Notes: generated from the sequence alone by a model not told the origin. Shown: positions 32,456 through 41,810, counted from the stretch's first letter. The stretch is DNA of 64,000 nt from an uncultured Christensenella sp. (GCA_910585705.1 CAJUER010000002.1:248001-312000), one strand, 5' to 3'. Numbers and translations: made by a program.

Positions 32456-32852
32456 CTTAAAGGACATACCCGCCGAACTCGACGAATTGTTGACCGACTA
32501 TTTGCACGCAAATTACGACGTACGACAACAAGCCGTACAAGCGGGTGCCGAAGTCTTGGTGTCCGCGCTCGAAAGTGCGACCCCGCGCGACACGGGCGAA
32601 ATGGCACAAAGTTGGCAGATTAAAGACAAGTACCCCGACCACCGCTATGTCGGAAACTCCCGAACGGCACACGGTGCCGTAAAGCGCAAACGGGGTGGCA
32701 AGGCTGACGCACAACAAAACGTACCGCTTTCAAACGTTTTAGAATACGCGCACAACAGCAAGCACCAACTTTTTATTAAGCAAACTTTTGACGAAACGGA
32801 GCCGCAAATTTACGCGGCAATCAAAAACAAAATCAATAACGGAGGCAACTAA
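32439..32852 (+). CDS. HK97 gp10-like head-tail joining protein
   Basis: 137 residues. ESATPRDTGEMAQSWQIKD (~46-64) and VLEYAHNSKHQLFIKQTFDE match the gp10/minor capsid family (TPVDTGxLRxS signature). Confidence 0.85.
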   Translation: MAKTVDLKDIPAELDELLTDYLHANYDVRQQAVQAGAEVLVSALESATPRDTGEMAQSWQIKDKYPDHRYVGNSRTAHGAVKRKRGGKADAQQNVPLSNVLEYAHNSKHQLFIKQTFDETEPQIYAAIKNKINNGGN

Positions 32853-32853
32853 A

Positions 32854-33480
32854 ATGAAAGATACTGTACTCTCGCGTTTTAACGTGCAAAACATCAAATA
32901 CGCGATACCCGACGCAACCGCCGAAAACGGTTGGGGCAAGCCCGTTGCATACGGCACCGCGACCAAAATGGCGTTGGAAACCGACTCGGCGGTCAAAAAG
33001 ATTTACGGCGACGGTCGCCGTATTTGCTCCATTGTCAACGACAAGGGCAAAACGGGCACAATGACGACAAACAACATCAACGACGAATACGAAATCGCAA
33101 TGGGGCGCAAAATGCGCCTTAAAAACGGACTCGCCGACATCAAACAGCAAAAAAACGTTGTGCATTGCGTTTATTTTGAAACGTGCGGCGTTGACGACAA
33201 AGGCGGTATGCCGATTGCAAAAACTTGGCTTTATGGCGTTACGTCGTCCCGTCCTTCCGAGTCTTACGACCAAAACACCGACGACATCAACGAGTCGACG
33301 TTCGATACGCCGCTTGAAATGGAAGGCGTGAACTTAAAGGGCGCGGACGGCAAGGACTACAAGGACGACAAAGGAAACATCATTGTTGTATGGCAAATGA
33401 CCGTCACACCTGACGACGAGGGTTACGAAACCTTTGGCGACGAAGTTGTGTTGCCTGTTGCGGTTGACGCGCAGGCATAA
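32854..33480 (+). CDS. Major tail tube protein
   Basis: 208 residues. It sits in the tail-tube slot. Features are a central VYFETCGVDDKGGMPIAKTWLYGVTSSRPSESYDQN and the GxVxGxD-type region, as in phi13-like major tail proteins (LFGVxxxxPSESxxT). It polymerises around the tape measure. Confidence 0.85.
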   Translation: MKDTVLSRFNVQNIKYAIPDATAENGWGKPVAYGTATKMALETDSAVKKIYGDGRRICSIVNDKGKTGTMTTNNINDEYEIAMGRKMRLKNGLADIKQQKNVVHCVYFETCGVDDKGGMPIAKTWLYGVTSSRPSESYDQNTDDINESTFDTPLEMEGVNLKGADGKDYKDDKGNIIVVWQMTVTPDDEGYETFGDEVVLPVAVDAQA

Positions 33481-33491
33481 GGGGGCGCGCC

Positions 33492-33884
33492 ATGATACAA
33501 ACAAAATTGCCCGTATTTGAAAGTCACATCGACGAAAAGACAAACAAACTTGTTATCACACCGAAAGAAATCGACGTCAAAATTGATACGTCGCTTTTTG
33601 CGGAGGAACGTTGGGAGGCAAACTTCCCGCACAACGCAAAAAACGAAACGCTTTTTGCGTACATCGAACGCTTAAAGGCTGAAGGCAAGGTTGACGCGGC
33701 GCACGTGATGTCGAACTTAAAAGCGTTGTATTGCTTTTTAGAAAGCGACGAAATCGCCGATTATAAGTCGTTTTGTCAACTGTTTAGCGTGGTTGACCCG
33801 AAACGTCTTGCGCAACTCGTCGACAAAATCAAGTATGTATTTGAAATTGTGCTCAACGGCGCGACGACAGACTCAAAAAACTAA
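33492..33884 (+). CDS. Tail assembly chaperone (gpG-like)
   Basis: 130 residues, helical, with an acidic centre and the end GATTDSKN. It binds the tape measure before tube assembly. The last codons carry a perfect slippery heptamer, so a fraction of ribosomes extends into the next frame. Confidence 0.75.
   Translation: MIQTKLPVFESHIDEKTNKLVITPKEIDVKIDTSLFAEERWEANFPHNAKNETLFAYIERLKAEGKVDAAHVMSNLKALYCFLESDEIADYKSFCQLFSVVDPKRLAQLVDKIKYVFEIVLNGATTDSKN
33875..33881 (+). promoter_or_regulatory. -1 programmed ribosomal frameshift site
   Basis: A-AAA-AAC in the zero frame (TCA AAA AAC TAA), immediately before the gpG-like stop. After a one-base backward slip, the frame reads K-K-L-I-A-H-S-Q-A-L-L-R and runs without a stop into the following frame. 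Confidence 0.85.
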
Positions 33885-34204
33885 TTGCGCACAGTCAAGC
33901 CCTGTTGCGGTTGTATAACAAGTTGTACCCAAACAACAAAAACAGCAACCGCAAAAACGACTTGATTGTGCCGCGATTTATAACACTAATGCAAAAGTGC
34001 GTCGAGCACAAAATACCCGATGTATTTATCACTCGCACGCACTTCACAGACTTGTACGTGCTTTTGATGTCGCTTGACATTGCAAACATCAAAATGCAAT
34101 TAAAGCAAAAATCAAAGGACGCCCAAAAAGCCCGTCATATACAGGTGCGGGATATATCGCAAGCGGACGCGGTAAAGTTTTTGAAAGGAGGCGGCAATGG
34201 CTGA
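33875..34204 (+). CDS. Tail assembly chaperone extension (gpT-like, made by -1 frameshift)
   Basis: About 109 residues added by frameshifting. There is no well-placed start codon or ribosome site of its own; a TTG at 33905 is possible but unsupported. Basic and helical, with NKLYPNNKNSNRKN and MQLKQKSKDAQKARH. It overlaps the tape measure by 8 nt. The G/GT pair before the tape measure is a near-universal feature of long-tailed phages. Confidence 0.8.
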   Translation, partial: KKLIAHSQALLRLYNKLYPNNKNSNRKNDLIVPRFITLMQKCVEHKIPDVFITRTHFTDLYVLLMSLDIANIKMQLKQKSKDAQKARHIQVRDISQADAVKFLKGGGNG

Positions 34205-36350
34205 TAAAATACGTGGTTTGACGGTTGCAATATCGGCAGACGCGTCACAATTCAAAAAAGGTATGAACGAGTGCCGCAACGCCGCAAAGCAATCGCAAAG
34301 TGAATTGAACGCGTTGCAAAAGTCGTTGGAGTTAAAATTCGACTCCGCGACTTTTGCGCGCGCACAAAAGGTTGCGCAAGACGCAATCGACCAAACGGCG
34401 AAAAATGCCGACATTTTGCGGGAGCGGTTGACCTACCTTGAAAAAAGCGGAAACATCGACACGTCGGAATATTCTCGCTTGCAAACCGAACTTGCACAAA
34501 CCGAATTAAAAGCAAAGCAACTTCAAAAGCAAATTGAAAAAATCAACAAAATAAAACTTGACGCAATCGCAAAAGATTTTCACGAAGTTGGTGGTGCAAT
34601 AACAAGTGCGGGGCAAATGCTCGCGCCGCTTTCTGCTCTTGCGGCGGGGGCGGCAACGGGTATCGGCGCGCTTGGAATAAAAGCCGCGAGCGCGGGAGCC
34701 GAAATCGATGACTTGTCTTTGCGACTTGGAATATCGGCAGAAAAAGTGCAGGAATATCAATACGTCGCAATGCAAGCGGGGGTTGATTTTGAAGTATTTA
34801 ATAAAGCACTCATAAAAGCCCGCGCCGCAATCTTGGACTTGTCAACAGGTACAATGAATAATGCGTCAAAAGCATTGCAGTCGCTTGGGTTAAATATTGC
34901 AGATTTTGAAAACAAAGAGGCAATGTTTGACGGGATAATTGACGCGCTCGCAAATATGCAAGACAAGACATTGCAAGCGGCATACGCAAATGAAATATTT
35001 GGCGACAAGATTGCAAATCAAATGTTACCTTTTCTTAACGCAGGGGCAGACGCAATCAATCAATTTAAGTCGGAATTTGCGGAAATCGGGGCACTTTCAA
35101 ACGAGCAGGTTACGGCACTTGCAACGCTTGACGATACGTTGTATCGACTGAAGGAGTCAATAAAAAATGTTGGGTTGCAAATCGGCGCGGCATTTACGCC
35201 GCTAATTAAAAGCCTTGCAGACAACATACAAAACAACTTGATACCAAAATTACAAAGCCTTGCAGAGTGGTTTAACGGTTTAACACTTGGGCAACAAAAA
35301 TTCGCACTTGCCGCCCTTGCAGTGGTTGCCGCCATTGCGCCGCTAACAATGGGTATCGGTAAACTTATATCGTCGGTCGGGAGCATTATTCAAATGTTAC
35401 CCGCGCTAAATTCCGCACTCGGCGCGCTTGCCGCAAACCCGATAATTTTAATTGTTGCGGCGGTTGCGGCGGTCGTGTTGTTGCTTTATACGCGGTGTGA
35501 GGCTTTTCGCGAGGCGATTGGCAATCTTGTTGAAACAATCGGGCAAGCATTACAACCCGTGCTTGACCTGCTTATGCAAACGCTCGACTTGGTAATGCAG
35601 GTATTGCAACCGATAATTGACCTTGTTGGCGGCGTGCTTGCGGTTGCAATCAATGTTATATCGGAGGCATTACAACCCGTCGTTGAAATTATACAAACAA
35701 TTTTCGACTTGTTGTCACCGTTATTCGATATGCTTATGGTTGTTGTTGATATGATTTTAACGCCGATACAAATTGCGTTGCAAGTGCTTTTCGCAATCTT
35801 GCAACCGCTTTTGCAGGTCGCGTTGATACCGATTAAACTTGTATTGCAAGCCCTGCAAGTGCCGTTAAAAATTCTCGGTCAATTACTTGGTTGGCTTTCC
35901 CCGCTTTTTCAAATTTTTGGCAATGTCGTCAACAAGATTTTTGGTGGGGTTGTGAAAGTCATTAACTTTGTGCTCGGTTTTATAGAGGACGCAATCAATT
36001 TTGTAATCGGCATAATAAACGGACTTATTGACGGCGTAAACAGTGCGCTCGGTTGGCTTGGTGTACATATTGACCGTATACAGGAAGTTAAATTGCGTAT
36101 CGACACGTCGGACATCGAGGACATGGACGACGTAAACGCAATAATCGACAGTACCCCGCCCGACACATCGGGCAACGGTGCGTATGACCAAATTGGCGGC
36201 GGCGGTACTTCGGGTGACGTGTACAACAATGATTATTCGACAAACAACACGACGCAAAACGTGACGGTCGTTATCGAAAATTATGCCGCCGAAATTGATG
36301 TCGACGACATGGTGCACAAAATCAATGTTAAACTTGCGGAGGCGATGTAA
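34197..36350 (+). CDS. Tape measure protein
   Basis: 717 residues, which by the usual ~0.15 nm per residue predicts a tail near 100 nm. The N-terminal coiled coil (~10-130) is followed by an Ala/Gly-rich hydrophobic region (APLSALAAGAATGIGALG), then a TP901-type segment YQYVAMQAGVDFEVFNKALIKAR. From ~380 there are repeated hydrophobic helices with a QPVLDLLMQTL/QPIIDLVGG periodicity. No lysozyme or peptidase domain is visible. Confidence 0.92.
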   Translation: MADKIRGLTVAISADASQFKKGMNECRNAAKQSQSELNALQKSLELKFDSATFARAQKVAQDAIDQTAKNADILRERLTYLEKSGNIDTSEYSRLQTELAQTELKAKQLQKQIEKINKIKLDAIAKDFHEVGGAITSAGQMLAPLSALAAGAATGIGALGIKAASAGAEIDDLSLRLGISAEKVQEYQYVAMQAGVDFEVFNKALIKARAAILDLSTGTMNNASKALQSLGLNIADFENKEAMFDGIIDALANMQDKTLQAAYANEIFGDKIANQMLPFLNAGADAINQFKSEFAEIGALSNEQVTALATLDDTLYRLKESIKNVGLQIGAAFTPLIKSLADNIQNNLIPKLQSLAEWFNGLTLGQQKFALAALAVVAAIAPLTMGIGKLISSVGSIIQMLPALNSALGALAANPIILIVAAVAAVVLLLYTRCEAFREAIGNLVETIGQALQPVLDLLMQTLDLVMQVLQPIIDLVGGVLAVAINVISEALQPVVEIIQTIFDLLSPLFDMLMVVVDMILTPIQIALQVLFAILQPLLQVALIPIKLVLQALQVPLKILGQLLGWLSPLFQIFGNVVNKIFGGVVKVINFVLGFIEDAINFVIGIINGLIDGVNSALGWLGVHIDRIQEVKLRIDTSDIEDMDDVNAIIDSTPPDTSGNGAYDQIGGGGTSGDVYNNDYSTNNTTQNVTVVIENYAAEIDVDDMVHKINVKLAEAM

Positions 36351-37201
36351 TGCGTAAATTTTACCTTCATACATACGACGGCAAGAAAACGTTTGACTTA
36401 AACAGCGACAAGGCACTTGCCGCAGAGCCGAAAGGACTCGGCAACGCCTTTTCGTTGTCTTACAAGGACAGCGACAAAGGCAAACACCTTGTAAACGTTA
36501 CACCGTCGTTTGACCCGATAGAATTGCAAATATATTTTAACGCCGACGGCACCGACGGTTACTTGAATTACAAAAGTTTGTTGAACTTTTTGGCGCAATG
36601 TGGCACGGGCTTGTTGTTGTTTGAGTACAACGACGGCGTGACCGATAAATTTTGCGACGTTGTCTTGAAATCAAACAGCAAGACCGAACGAAACGACGAA
36701 GGCGTATTTTGTGAGCCGTTTATATTTGAACGTCAAACGTATTGGTACGAACGCGTCGAGGAGTCTTTCGCTTTGAAAAATACGGACGCGGCGCAAACCA
36801 AATTCCCGCTCGGCTTTCCTTTTGGCTTTGTCGGGCACGTATTCAAAAAAAAGCAACGTATCACAAACACGTTTTTTGTTGACGCGCCCATTACAATCAC
36901 AATCACGGGCGACATTAAAAACGACATCGACATCTACATCGAAACAACCGACGGCAAGACCGTCGGCGAAATCGCGCTCGCCTGCAACAACAAGGAAGGC
37001 ACGACAATTATTATCGAGCCGACAACCAAAAAAATCATTGTCACGACCGACGGAATAAGCACAAACGGGTACGGGTTGACCGACAAGACAAAGCAATCGT
37101 TTTTGTATTTGCCGCAAGGTGAATACCTTATCGGCTCCAACATGGAGGACACGGACGCGGGCGCAATATCTTTCGCGGTTAAACGGTATTTATTCGATTA
37201 A
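36350..37201 (+). CDS. Distal tail protein (Dit-like)
   Basis: 283 residues. It lies in the slot after the tape measure. It has an N-terminal beta-rich half (NPLNAFSLSY-like NAFSLSYKDSDKGK, the YLNYKSLLNFL stretch and FERQTYWY). The C-terminal half ends in a galectin-like FLYLPQGEYLIGSNMEDTDAGAISFAVKRY. It forms the hub of the tail tip. Confidence 0.8.
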   Translation: MRKFYLHTYDGKKTFDLNSDKALAAEPKGLGNAFSLSYKDSDKGKHLVNVTPSFDPIELQIYFNADGTDGYLNYKSLLNFLAQCGTGLLLFEYNDGVTDKFCDVVLKSNSKTERNDEGVFCEPFIFERQTYWYERVEESFALKNTDAAQTKFPLGFPFGFVGHVFKKKQRITNTFFVDAPITITITGDIKNDIDIYIETTDGKTVGEIALACNNKEGTTIIIEPTTKKIIVTTDGISTNGYGLTDKTKQSFLYLPQGEYLIGSNMEDTDAGAISFAVKRYLFD

Positions 37202-37215
37202 GGAGGCGGCGGGCA

Positions 37216-38394
37216 ATGTACATCGCACTATACGACGAAAACATAAAGCACATTACAAACGTTGACAACGCGACGTACGACTTGACGCAACGCGTTTACG
37301 ACAACGACTCGTACACCGCCGACGGCGTGTCCGATGTCGACGTAAACGACGCAAAAATCGCCGTCACAAACGACGACGCAGGCAACTACAAATACGCGTG
37401 CTTTGCCGATACTGTCACCCCCGACAAAAACAAGCGCACAATCAAAGGTGCCGACTTTAAGACTTTACTTGATACCGAAATTTTACTCGACTACACCGCC
37501 GAAGGCAGTTTTGACGGCAGGTTGTCGGCGATATACAACAAGGTTATGACGGCGGTATTTGGTGGCGTTGACGCAACGGTCGGCAAAATTCCCGTCGAAG
37601 TAATTATACCGAACGACGACACCGACACAACCCCGACGTATGGGTCGTTGCAAGGTACGTACCAAATCACGAACGCATACAAGTTTTTGAAGTGTTACTT
37701 GAAATACTACGAATACAACATTGACACCCGCTTTGACATTGTCGCGGGCAAAATCGTTTTTACGTTCGTTAAATGCTCCCGCCGCTTGTCAATCGGTTTA
37801 AGCGACTTTATTCACGAGTTGACCACGACATCGGCGGCAACAAACAAGGTGGTTGCAACGCTTAAATATGACATTGAAATGCCCGAAACGGACGCAGACG
37901 GCAACATCATTTATTCGGACGTGCAGGCGACCGACGACAACGGCAACCCCGCATACAATGACGACGGCTCCCCGCGCTACGTCCCGATATACAAGCCCCG
38001 CCCCGATACGCTTGCAACGCGCTACTATTACCGCGACAAGGACAACAACATCGTACAGTCGGACGCGGTCGGAAATATCAACGGGCGGCTTTACCCCGTC
38101 AAAACAAAGATATTTGAAAGCGAATACCTTGCCGACGCGCAATTCAACGCCGTGTACGAACTTGCAAACTCTCGGTACGTCGACAACATCATTATCGACA
38201 ACAACAAGACCATTGACCCGATAGACTTTGCCGAGTACCCGCTTTACACGAAGGTTGACCTTTACTTTGACGGCAAACTTTACAAGACGTTGCCCATAAG
38301 CGAAAAAATCACAAAGTTGGACGCGGCAGGGCTTTCAACAAAAATCAAACTCGGTTTTAAGAAAATACTACTTACCGAAATAATCAAGGGTTAA
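37216..38394 (+). CDS. Tail tip protein (ReqiPepy6 Gp37/Tal-like)
   Basis: 392 residues with no signal peptide. The middle (YGSLQGTYQITNAYKFLKCYLKYYEYNIDTRFDIVAGKIVF) and the long RLYPVKTKIFESEYLADAQFNAVYELANSRYVDNIII pattern are characteristic of Gp37-like siphovirus tail-tip proteins. It probably closes the tube and holds the fibres. No peptidase motif seen. Confidence 0.75.
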   Translation: MYIALYDENIKHITNVDNATYDLTQRVYDNDSYTADGVSDVDVNDAKIAVTNDDAGNYKYACFADTVTPDKNKRTIKGADFKTLLDTEILLDYTAEGSFDGRLSAIYNKVMTAVFGGVDATVGKIPVEVIIPNDDTDTTPTYGSLQGTYQITNAYKFLKCYLKYYEYNIDTRFDIVAGKIVFTFVKCSRRLSIGLSDFIHELTTTSAATNKVVATLKYDIEMPETDADGNIIYSDVQATDDNGNPAYNDDGSPRYVPIYKPRPDTLATRYYYRDKDNNIVQSDAVGNINGRLYPVKTKIFESEYLADAQFNAVYELANSRYVDNIIIDNNKTIDPIDFAEYPLYTKVDLYFDGKLYKTLPISEKITKLDAAGLSTKIKLGFKKILLTEIIKG

Positions 38395-38405
38395 GGAGGC
38401 AAACA

Positions 38406-39263
38406 ATGATTAAACCCGTTACATATCAAGGCGTTTTCAATTTTGCGGCGAATTTGTACGCGCTCGAAGTAAAGTCGCGTTTTATCGACCAAAGCAAAGC
38501 AAACGGCTATTACAAGGGGTACGGCACCGAACTTGCCGCAACCGTCGTCGGACAACAAATCAAAATCGACACGGGCGCGTTTGTTGTGCAAGGGCGTATG
38601 AACGAAGTCACGTCCCCCGAAATGTTGTCACCGCAAATATTTGACGGCTTTGTCGGGTACGTATGCGCCCGCGTTGAAACGTACCACCCGTCGGACGACG
38701 ACAACTGCACTTTTGTTGTGTACGTAAACCGCACCTTCGACGCAATCAATTTGCGGCAAGACGACATTTACGCGGCAGACGCGGACAACGTAAACAAGGT
38801 GTACGAATTGCCGATATATTCGTTTGAAATATCGGGCACCAACATTGTCAAATTAAATAAACTTATAGGAGCGGTCGACGATTATGCAAAAATTAAAGCG
38901 ATTGTTGATAATGCACTTGCGACGGCGCAAACCGCCATGACGACAGCAAACGGCGCGGTTACAACGGCAAATGCGGCGAACACAAAAGCCGACAACGCGG
39001 TTACAACGGCAAATGCGGCGAACACAAAAGCCGACAACGCGGTTACAACGGCAAATGCGGCGAACACAACCGCGAATACTGCCGCCGCAACCGTCGCCGA
39101 ACAACACGAACAAATGACGGCAGAAATCGACGAGCTTTCAAAAGCAATCGCCGAAGGGCAAGGCTCAATAATTAAAGACGGCGAAAAAATGCTCGCGGTG
39201 TACAACATTGAAAACGTCGTCGAAACCGTCGACGAAATCATAATCACAGGAGGCGACGTTTAA
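38406..39263 (+). CDS. Baseplate/fibre stalk protein with 14-residue repeats
   Basis: 285 residues. An N-terminal attachment domain (~1-150) is followed by an Ala/Thr/Asn-rich stretch with repeats of AVTTANAANTKADN (~184-222), likely a trimeric coiled coil, and an acidic end. The DNA shows the repeats as 42-bp units. Two in-frame downstream neighbours belong to the same tail-tip complex. Confidence 0.75.
   Translation: MIKPVTYQGVFNFAANLYALEVKSRFIDQSKANGYYKGYGTELAATVVGQQIKIDTGAFVVQGRMNEVTSPEMLSPQIFDGFVGYVCARVETYHPSDDDNCTFVVYVNRTFDAINLRQDDIYAADADNVNKVYELPIYSFEISGTNIVKLNKLIGAVDDYAKIKAIVDNALATAQTAMTTANGAVTTANAANTKADNAVTTANAANTKADNAVTTANAANTTANTAAATVAEQHEQMTAEIDELSKAIAEGQGSIIKDGEKMLAVYNIENVVETVDEIIITGGDV
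38955..39070 (+). repeat. 42-bp tandem repeat, 2.8 copies
   Basis: Units start at 38955, 38997 and 39039, almost identical. They encode 14-residue stalk repeats, so copy number can change fibre length by whole units. Confidence 0.85.
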
Positions 39264-39264
39264 C

Positions 39265-39792
39265 ATGGTAATCACCTTTAACGGCACAAGTTGCCCGATA
39301 AAATATTACGCCGTTGGCGTACAAGGCAACAACCTTGTCGACAAACTCGAATTTGTAATCAATCGTTACACCGACACAGGCATTGACCTTGCGGCGTGCA
39401 CCCCTTACATCAAATTGCAAAACGAACGCGAGCAATATTTTGACAAGGACGGACGCGTCGAAGTAATCAACGAATACAACGTGTTGCGACTCGTGCACAA
39501 ATTGTCGCGCAAAACGACCGTGCACTCGTCTTTCGATTTACAAATACAGTTTGAACAAAAAACCGAAGGCGATGTCGTTGTGTGGCAGACGGAGGCAATC
39601 ACTTTTACGCTTTCCCGTACTATTCCCGCCGACATCGAAATCGAAAAGCAATACCCGACCGTTTTGCAGGACTTAACGGCACGTGTTGAAAAAATCGAAA
39701 ACACACCGCAGGTACCAACCGACGTATCGGAATTGACTGCACGTGTTGAAAAAATCGAACAAATAAAATTTATTAACGGAGGCACTCCATAA
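39265..39792 (+). CDS. Tail accessory protein with coiled-coil end
   Basis: 175 residues. The beta-rich N-terminal ~125 residues resemble upper-baseplate (BppU-like) attachment domains. The end repeats TARVEKIE twice, forming a coiled coil (LTARVEKIENTPQ..LTARVEKIEQIK). It follows its neighbour by 2 nt and its TAATG overlaps the next start. Confidence 0.65.
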   Translation: MVITFNGTSCPIKYYAVGVQGNNLVDKLEFVINRYTDTGIDLAACTPYIKLQNEREQYFDKDGRVEVINEYNVLRLVHKLSRKTTVHSSFDLQIQFEQKTEGDVVVWQTEAITFTLSRTIPADIEIEKQYPTVLQDLTARVEKIENTPQVPTDVSELTARVEKIEQIKFINGGTP

Positions 39793-40877
39793 TGGAAAAC
39801 ACGGAAAACAAAACATTTTATGCAACACTTATCGTACGCGGCGGCACGACCGACGAATGGGAAAGCAAAAACCCCGTACCCGCAATGCGCGAACTTTGCG
39901 CCGAACGTAAAACCGACGGCTCGTTTGACCTTAAAATCGGCGACGGCGTAACGGCTTGGAACGACCTGCCGTACGTATCAACGCGCGAACTCGCCGACCT
40001 TATCGACGACGCACAGCACCGCACCGTTACGGACGCGGAAAAGGCGGCGTGGAACGCGAAACAAAACGCGCTTACGTTTGACGACGCACCGACGGAAAAC
40101 AGCGACAACCCCGTGAAATCGGGCGGCATTTTCGTTGTGCTCGCAGGCAAAGCGGACAAATCGGAAATACCCGACGTGTCGGCATTTATCACGAAAGCCG
40201 TTGACGACCTTGTCAACTATTACGGCAAAGCCGAAATTGACGGCAAGGTTGCAAACCTTAACGCCGCAATATCGGCAATACCCAAATTTACAATCAAGGT
40301 TGTAAACGCGTTGCCGTCCGACGATATAAGCGCAACGACGGTTTACTTGCTTAAAACGTCCACGACTGAAAGCGGCAACCTTTACACCGAATACATCTAC
40401 GTCGACGGCACGTGGGAGGTACTCGGCACGCAAACGCTCGACTTGACGGCATACGCAACAAAAGACTACGTCACGGACGCAATCGCAAACTTGCTTACGT
40501 CGGAGCAAATCACCGCAATTATCAACGACGCGCTTGCGTCGTACGCGAAATTGGCAGACCTTGCCGCGTATGTAAAAACCGCTAATGTCGCCGCAATCGC
40601 TTTGTCGGGCAATCTTTCGGACGCGACACAGGACGAAACGCACCGCACCGTTACGGACGCGGACAAAGCGAAATGGAACTCAAAACAGGACGCGTTGACG
40701 TTTGATACTACGCCGACAAGCGGGAGCACAAACCCCGTCACGTCGGGCGGTGTTGCGTCCGCGCTTGCGGGCAAGGCGAGCAAAAACGAAATTGTCACCG
40801 CGTCGACGGGGCTTTCCGATAGTGCCGACCTTATGCGTGCGGGCGATACTGTAACAATCAACGGCGGCGGCGTATAA
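39792..40877 (+). CDS. Tail fibre protein with internal duplication
   Basis: 361 residues. The N-terminal ~60 residues (EWESKNPVPAMRELCAERK..FDLKIGDGVTAWNDLPY) match the Mtd-N/fibre-anchor domain also present in the DGR target that follows. Two copies of a ~50-residue module, HRTVTDAEKAAWNAKQNALTF and HRTVTDADKAKWNSKQDALTF, each lead to NPVxSGG and LAGKA. This is a shape commonly used to space fibre tips. Confidence 0.8.
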   Translation: MENTENKTFYATLIVRGGTTDEWESKNPVPAMRELCAERKTDGSFDLKIGDGVTAWNDLPYVSTRELADLIDDAQHRTVTDAEKAAWNAKQNALTFDDAPTENSDNPVKSGGIFVVLAGKADKSEIPDVSAFITKAVDDLVNYYGKAEIDGKVANLNAAISAIPKFTIKVVNALPSDDISATTVYLLKTSTTESGNLYTEYIYVDGTWEVLGTQTLDLTAYATKDYVTDAIANLLTSEQITAIINDALASYAKLADLAAYVKTANVAAIALSGNLSDATQDETHRTVTDADKAKWNSKQDALTFDTTPTSGSTNPVTSGGVASALAGKASKNEIVTASTGLSDSADLMRAGDTVTINGGGV

Positions 40878-40887
40878 GGAGGCAAAC

Positions 40888-41769
40888 ATGGCGACAAAAT
40901 CGGTAAATTGGAAAATGCGTCAAAGACAGGGCACGGCGGCGCAATGGGAGAGCGTCAACCCCGTATTGGCGGCGGGCGAATTCGGTTACGATACGACAAA
41001 CGACAAACTTAAAATCGGCGACGGCAAAACCGCTTGGAATTCGCTCCCGACCTTTACAACGACCCGCTTTTCGTTCGGCTCCGCAAGTTGGGGCGACATT
41101 GCGCAAATTGCGGCGGCAGGTACCGCAAAAAAATTCTTTAACGTCGGCGACGAAAAGGTAATCACCTTGTCGACGGGCGAGGAAGTGACGCTCGTCATAC
41201 TTGGCTTTAACCACGACGACTTGACGGCGGGCGGCAAAGCACCCATAACAATCGGTATGAAAAACGCGCTCGCGACAAAGTATTCAATGAACGCGTCAAG
41301 CACAAATGCGGGCGGTTGGAACGGGTCGGCAATGCGCACGAACGTTATGGCAACGCTTTTATCGCAGTTGCCGTCCGACCTGCAAGCGGTTATAAAGCCC
41401 GTAAATAAAACCGCGTCGGCGGGCAATCAATCGACGGACATCACAACATCGTCGGACAAATTGTGGTTGCCGTCGGTCGTTGAAATTATGGGCACGGAAT
41501 ACGCCCCCGCAAACGGTGCCCCGTACAATCAAGAAGGCGAACAGTACGAATATTGGCGCACAATAAAAGACGGCGCGGGTACGGGTGCCGCCGCAAACCC
41601 CGACCGTGTCAAATATTATTCTAACGGCGGCGGTGCCGCGTGCGGTTGGTGGCTCCGTTCGCCTAATGCGGCGGGTGCGACGTCCTTCTGCTATGTCATT
41701 GCGTCGGGCAATGTCAGGAACAGCTACGCGGGCATCGCGTACGGCGTGTCCTTCGGCTTTTGCATTTAA
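40888..41769 (+). CDS. DGR target protein in the tail (variable receptor-binding tip)
   Basis: 293 residues. The N-terminal ~55 residues (QGTAAQWESVNPVLAAGEFGYDTTNDKLKIGDGKTAWNSLP) anchor it to the fibre. From ~70 a DUF6273/C-type-lectin-like domain follows, with a VTLVILGFNHDDL core and NASSTNAGGW. It ends GGAACGWWLRSP..GVSFGFCI, where the variable repeat lies. It is the likely adhesin whose surface the retroelement diversifies. Its body matches the remote target at 20070. Confidence 0.93.
   Translation: MATKSVNWKMRQRQGTAAQWESVNPVLAAGEFGYDTTNDKLKIGDGKTAWNSLPTFTTTRFSFGSASWGDIAQIAAAGTAKKFFNVGDEKVITLSTGEEVTLVILGFNHDDLTAGGKAPITIGMKNALATKYSMNASSTNAGGWNGSAMRTNVMATLLSQLPSDLQAVIKPVNKTASAGNQSTDITTSSDKLWLPSVVEIMGTEYAPANGAPYNQEGEQYEYWRTIKDGAGTGAAANPDRVKYYSNGGGAACGWWLRSPNAAGATSFCYVIASGNVRNSYAGIAYGVSFGFCI
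41628..41763 (+). repeat. DGR variable repeat 2 (VR2)
   Basis: 136 bp aligned without gaps to 42627-42762. 15 of 16 differences are at template A; the exception is one T-to-G. The final 32 bp are identical to the template. Codons that are AAC/AAT in the template become Gly, Ser, Tyr, Ile and others here. Confidence 0.95.
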
Positions 41770-41786
41770 TCAACAATCGGGCAAAT

Positions 41787-41810
41787 CCGCACCCCCTGCG
41801 TGGGGTGCGG
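41787..41810 (+). other. Post-VR2 GC-rich hairpin
   Basis: Arms CCGCACCCC/GGGGTGCGG (9 bp, perfect) with loop CTGCGT, beginning exactly 23 nt after VR2, as in VR1. Absent after the template repeat. A likely cruciform target-recognition element. Confidence 0.8.

Noticed and set aside
38955..39070. Regular 42-bp repeats, at first glance a small CRISPR array
   Set aside because: The units are contiguous without spacers and lie in frame inside a tail-stalk gene.
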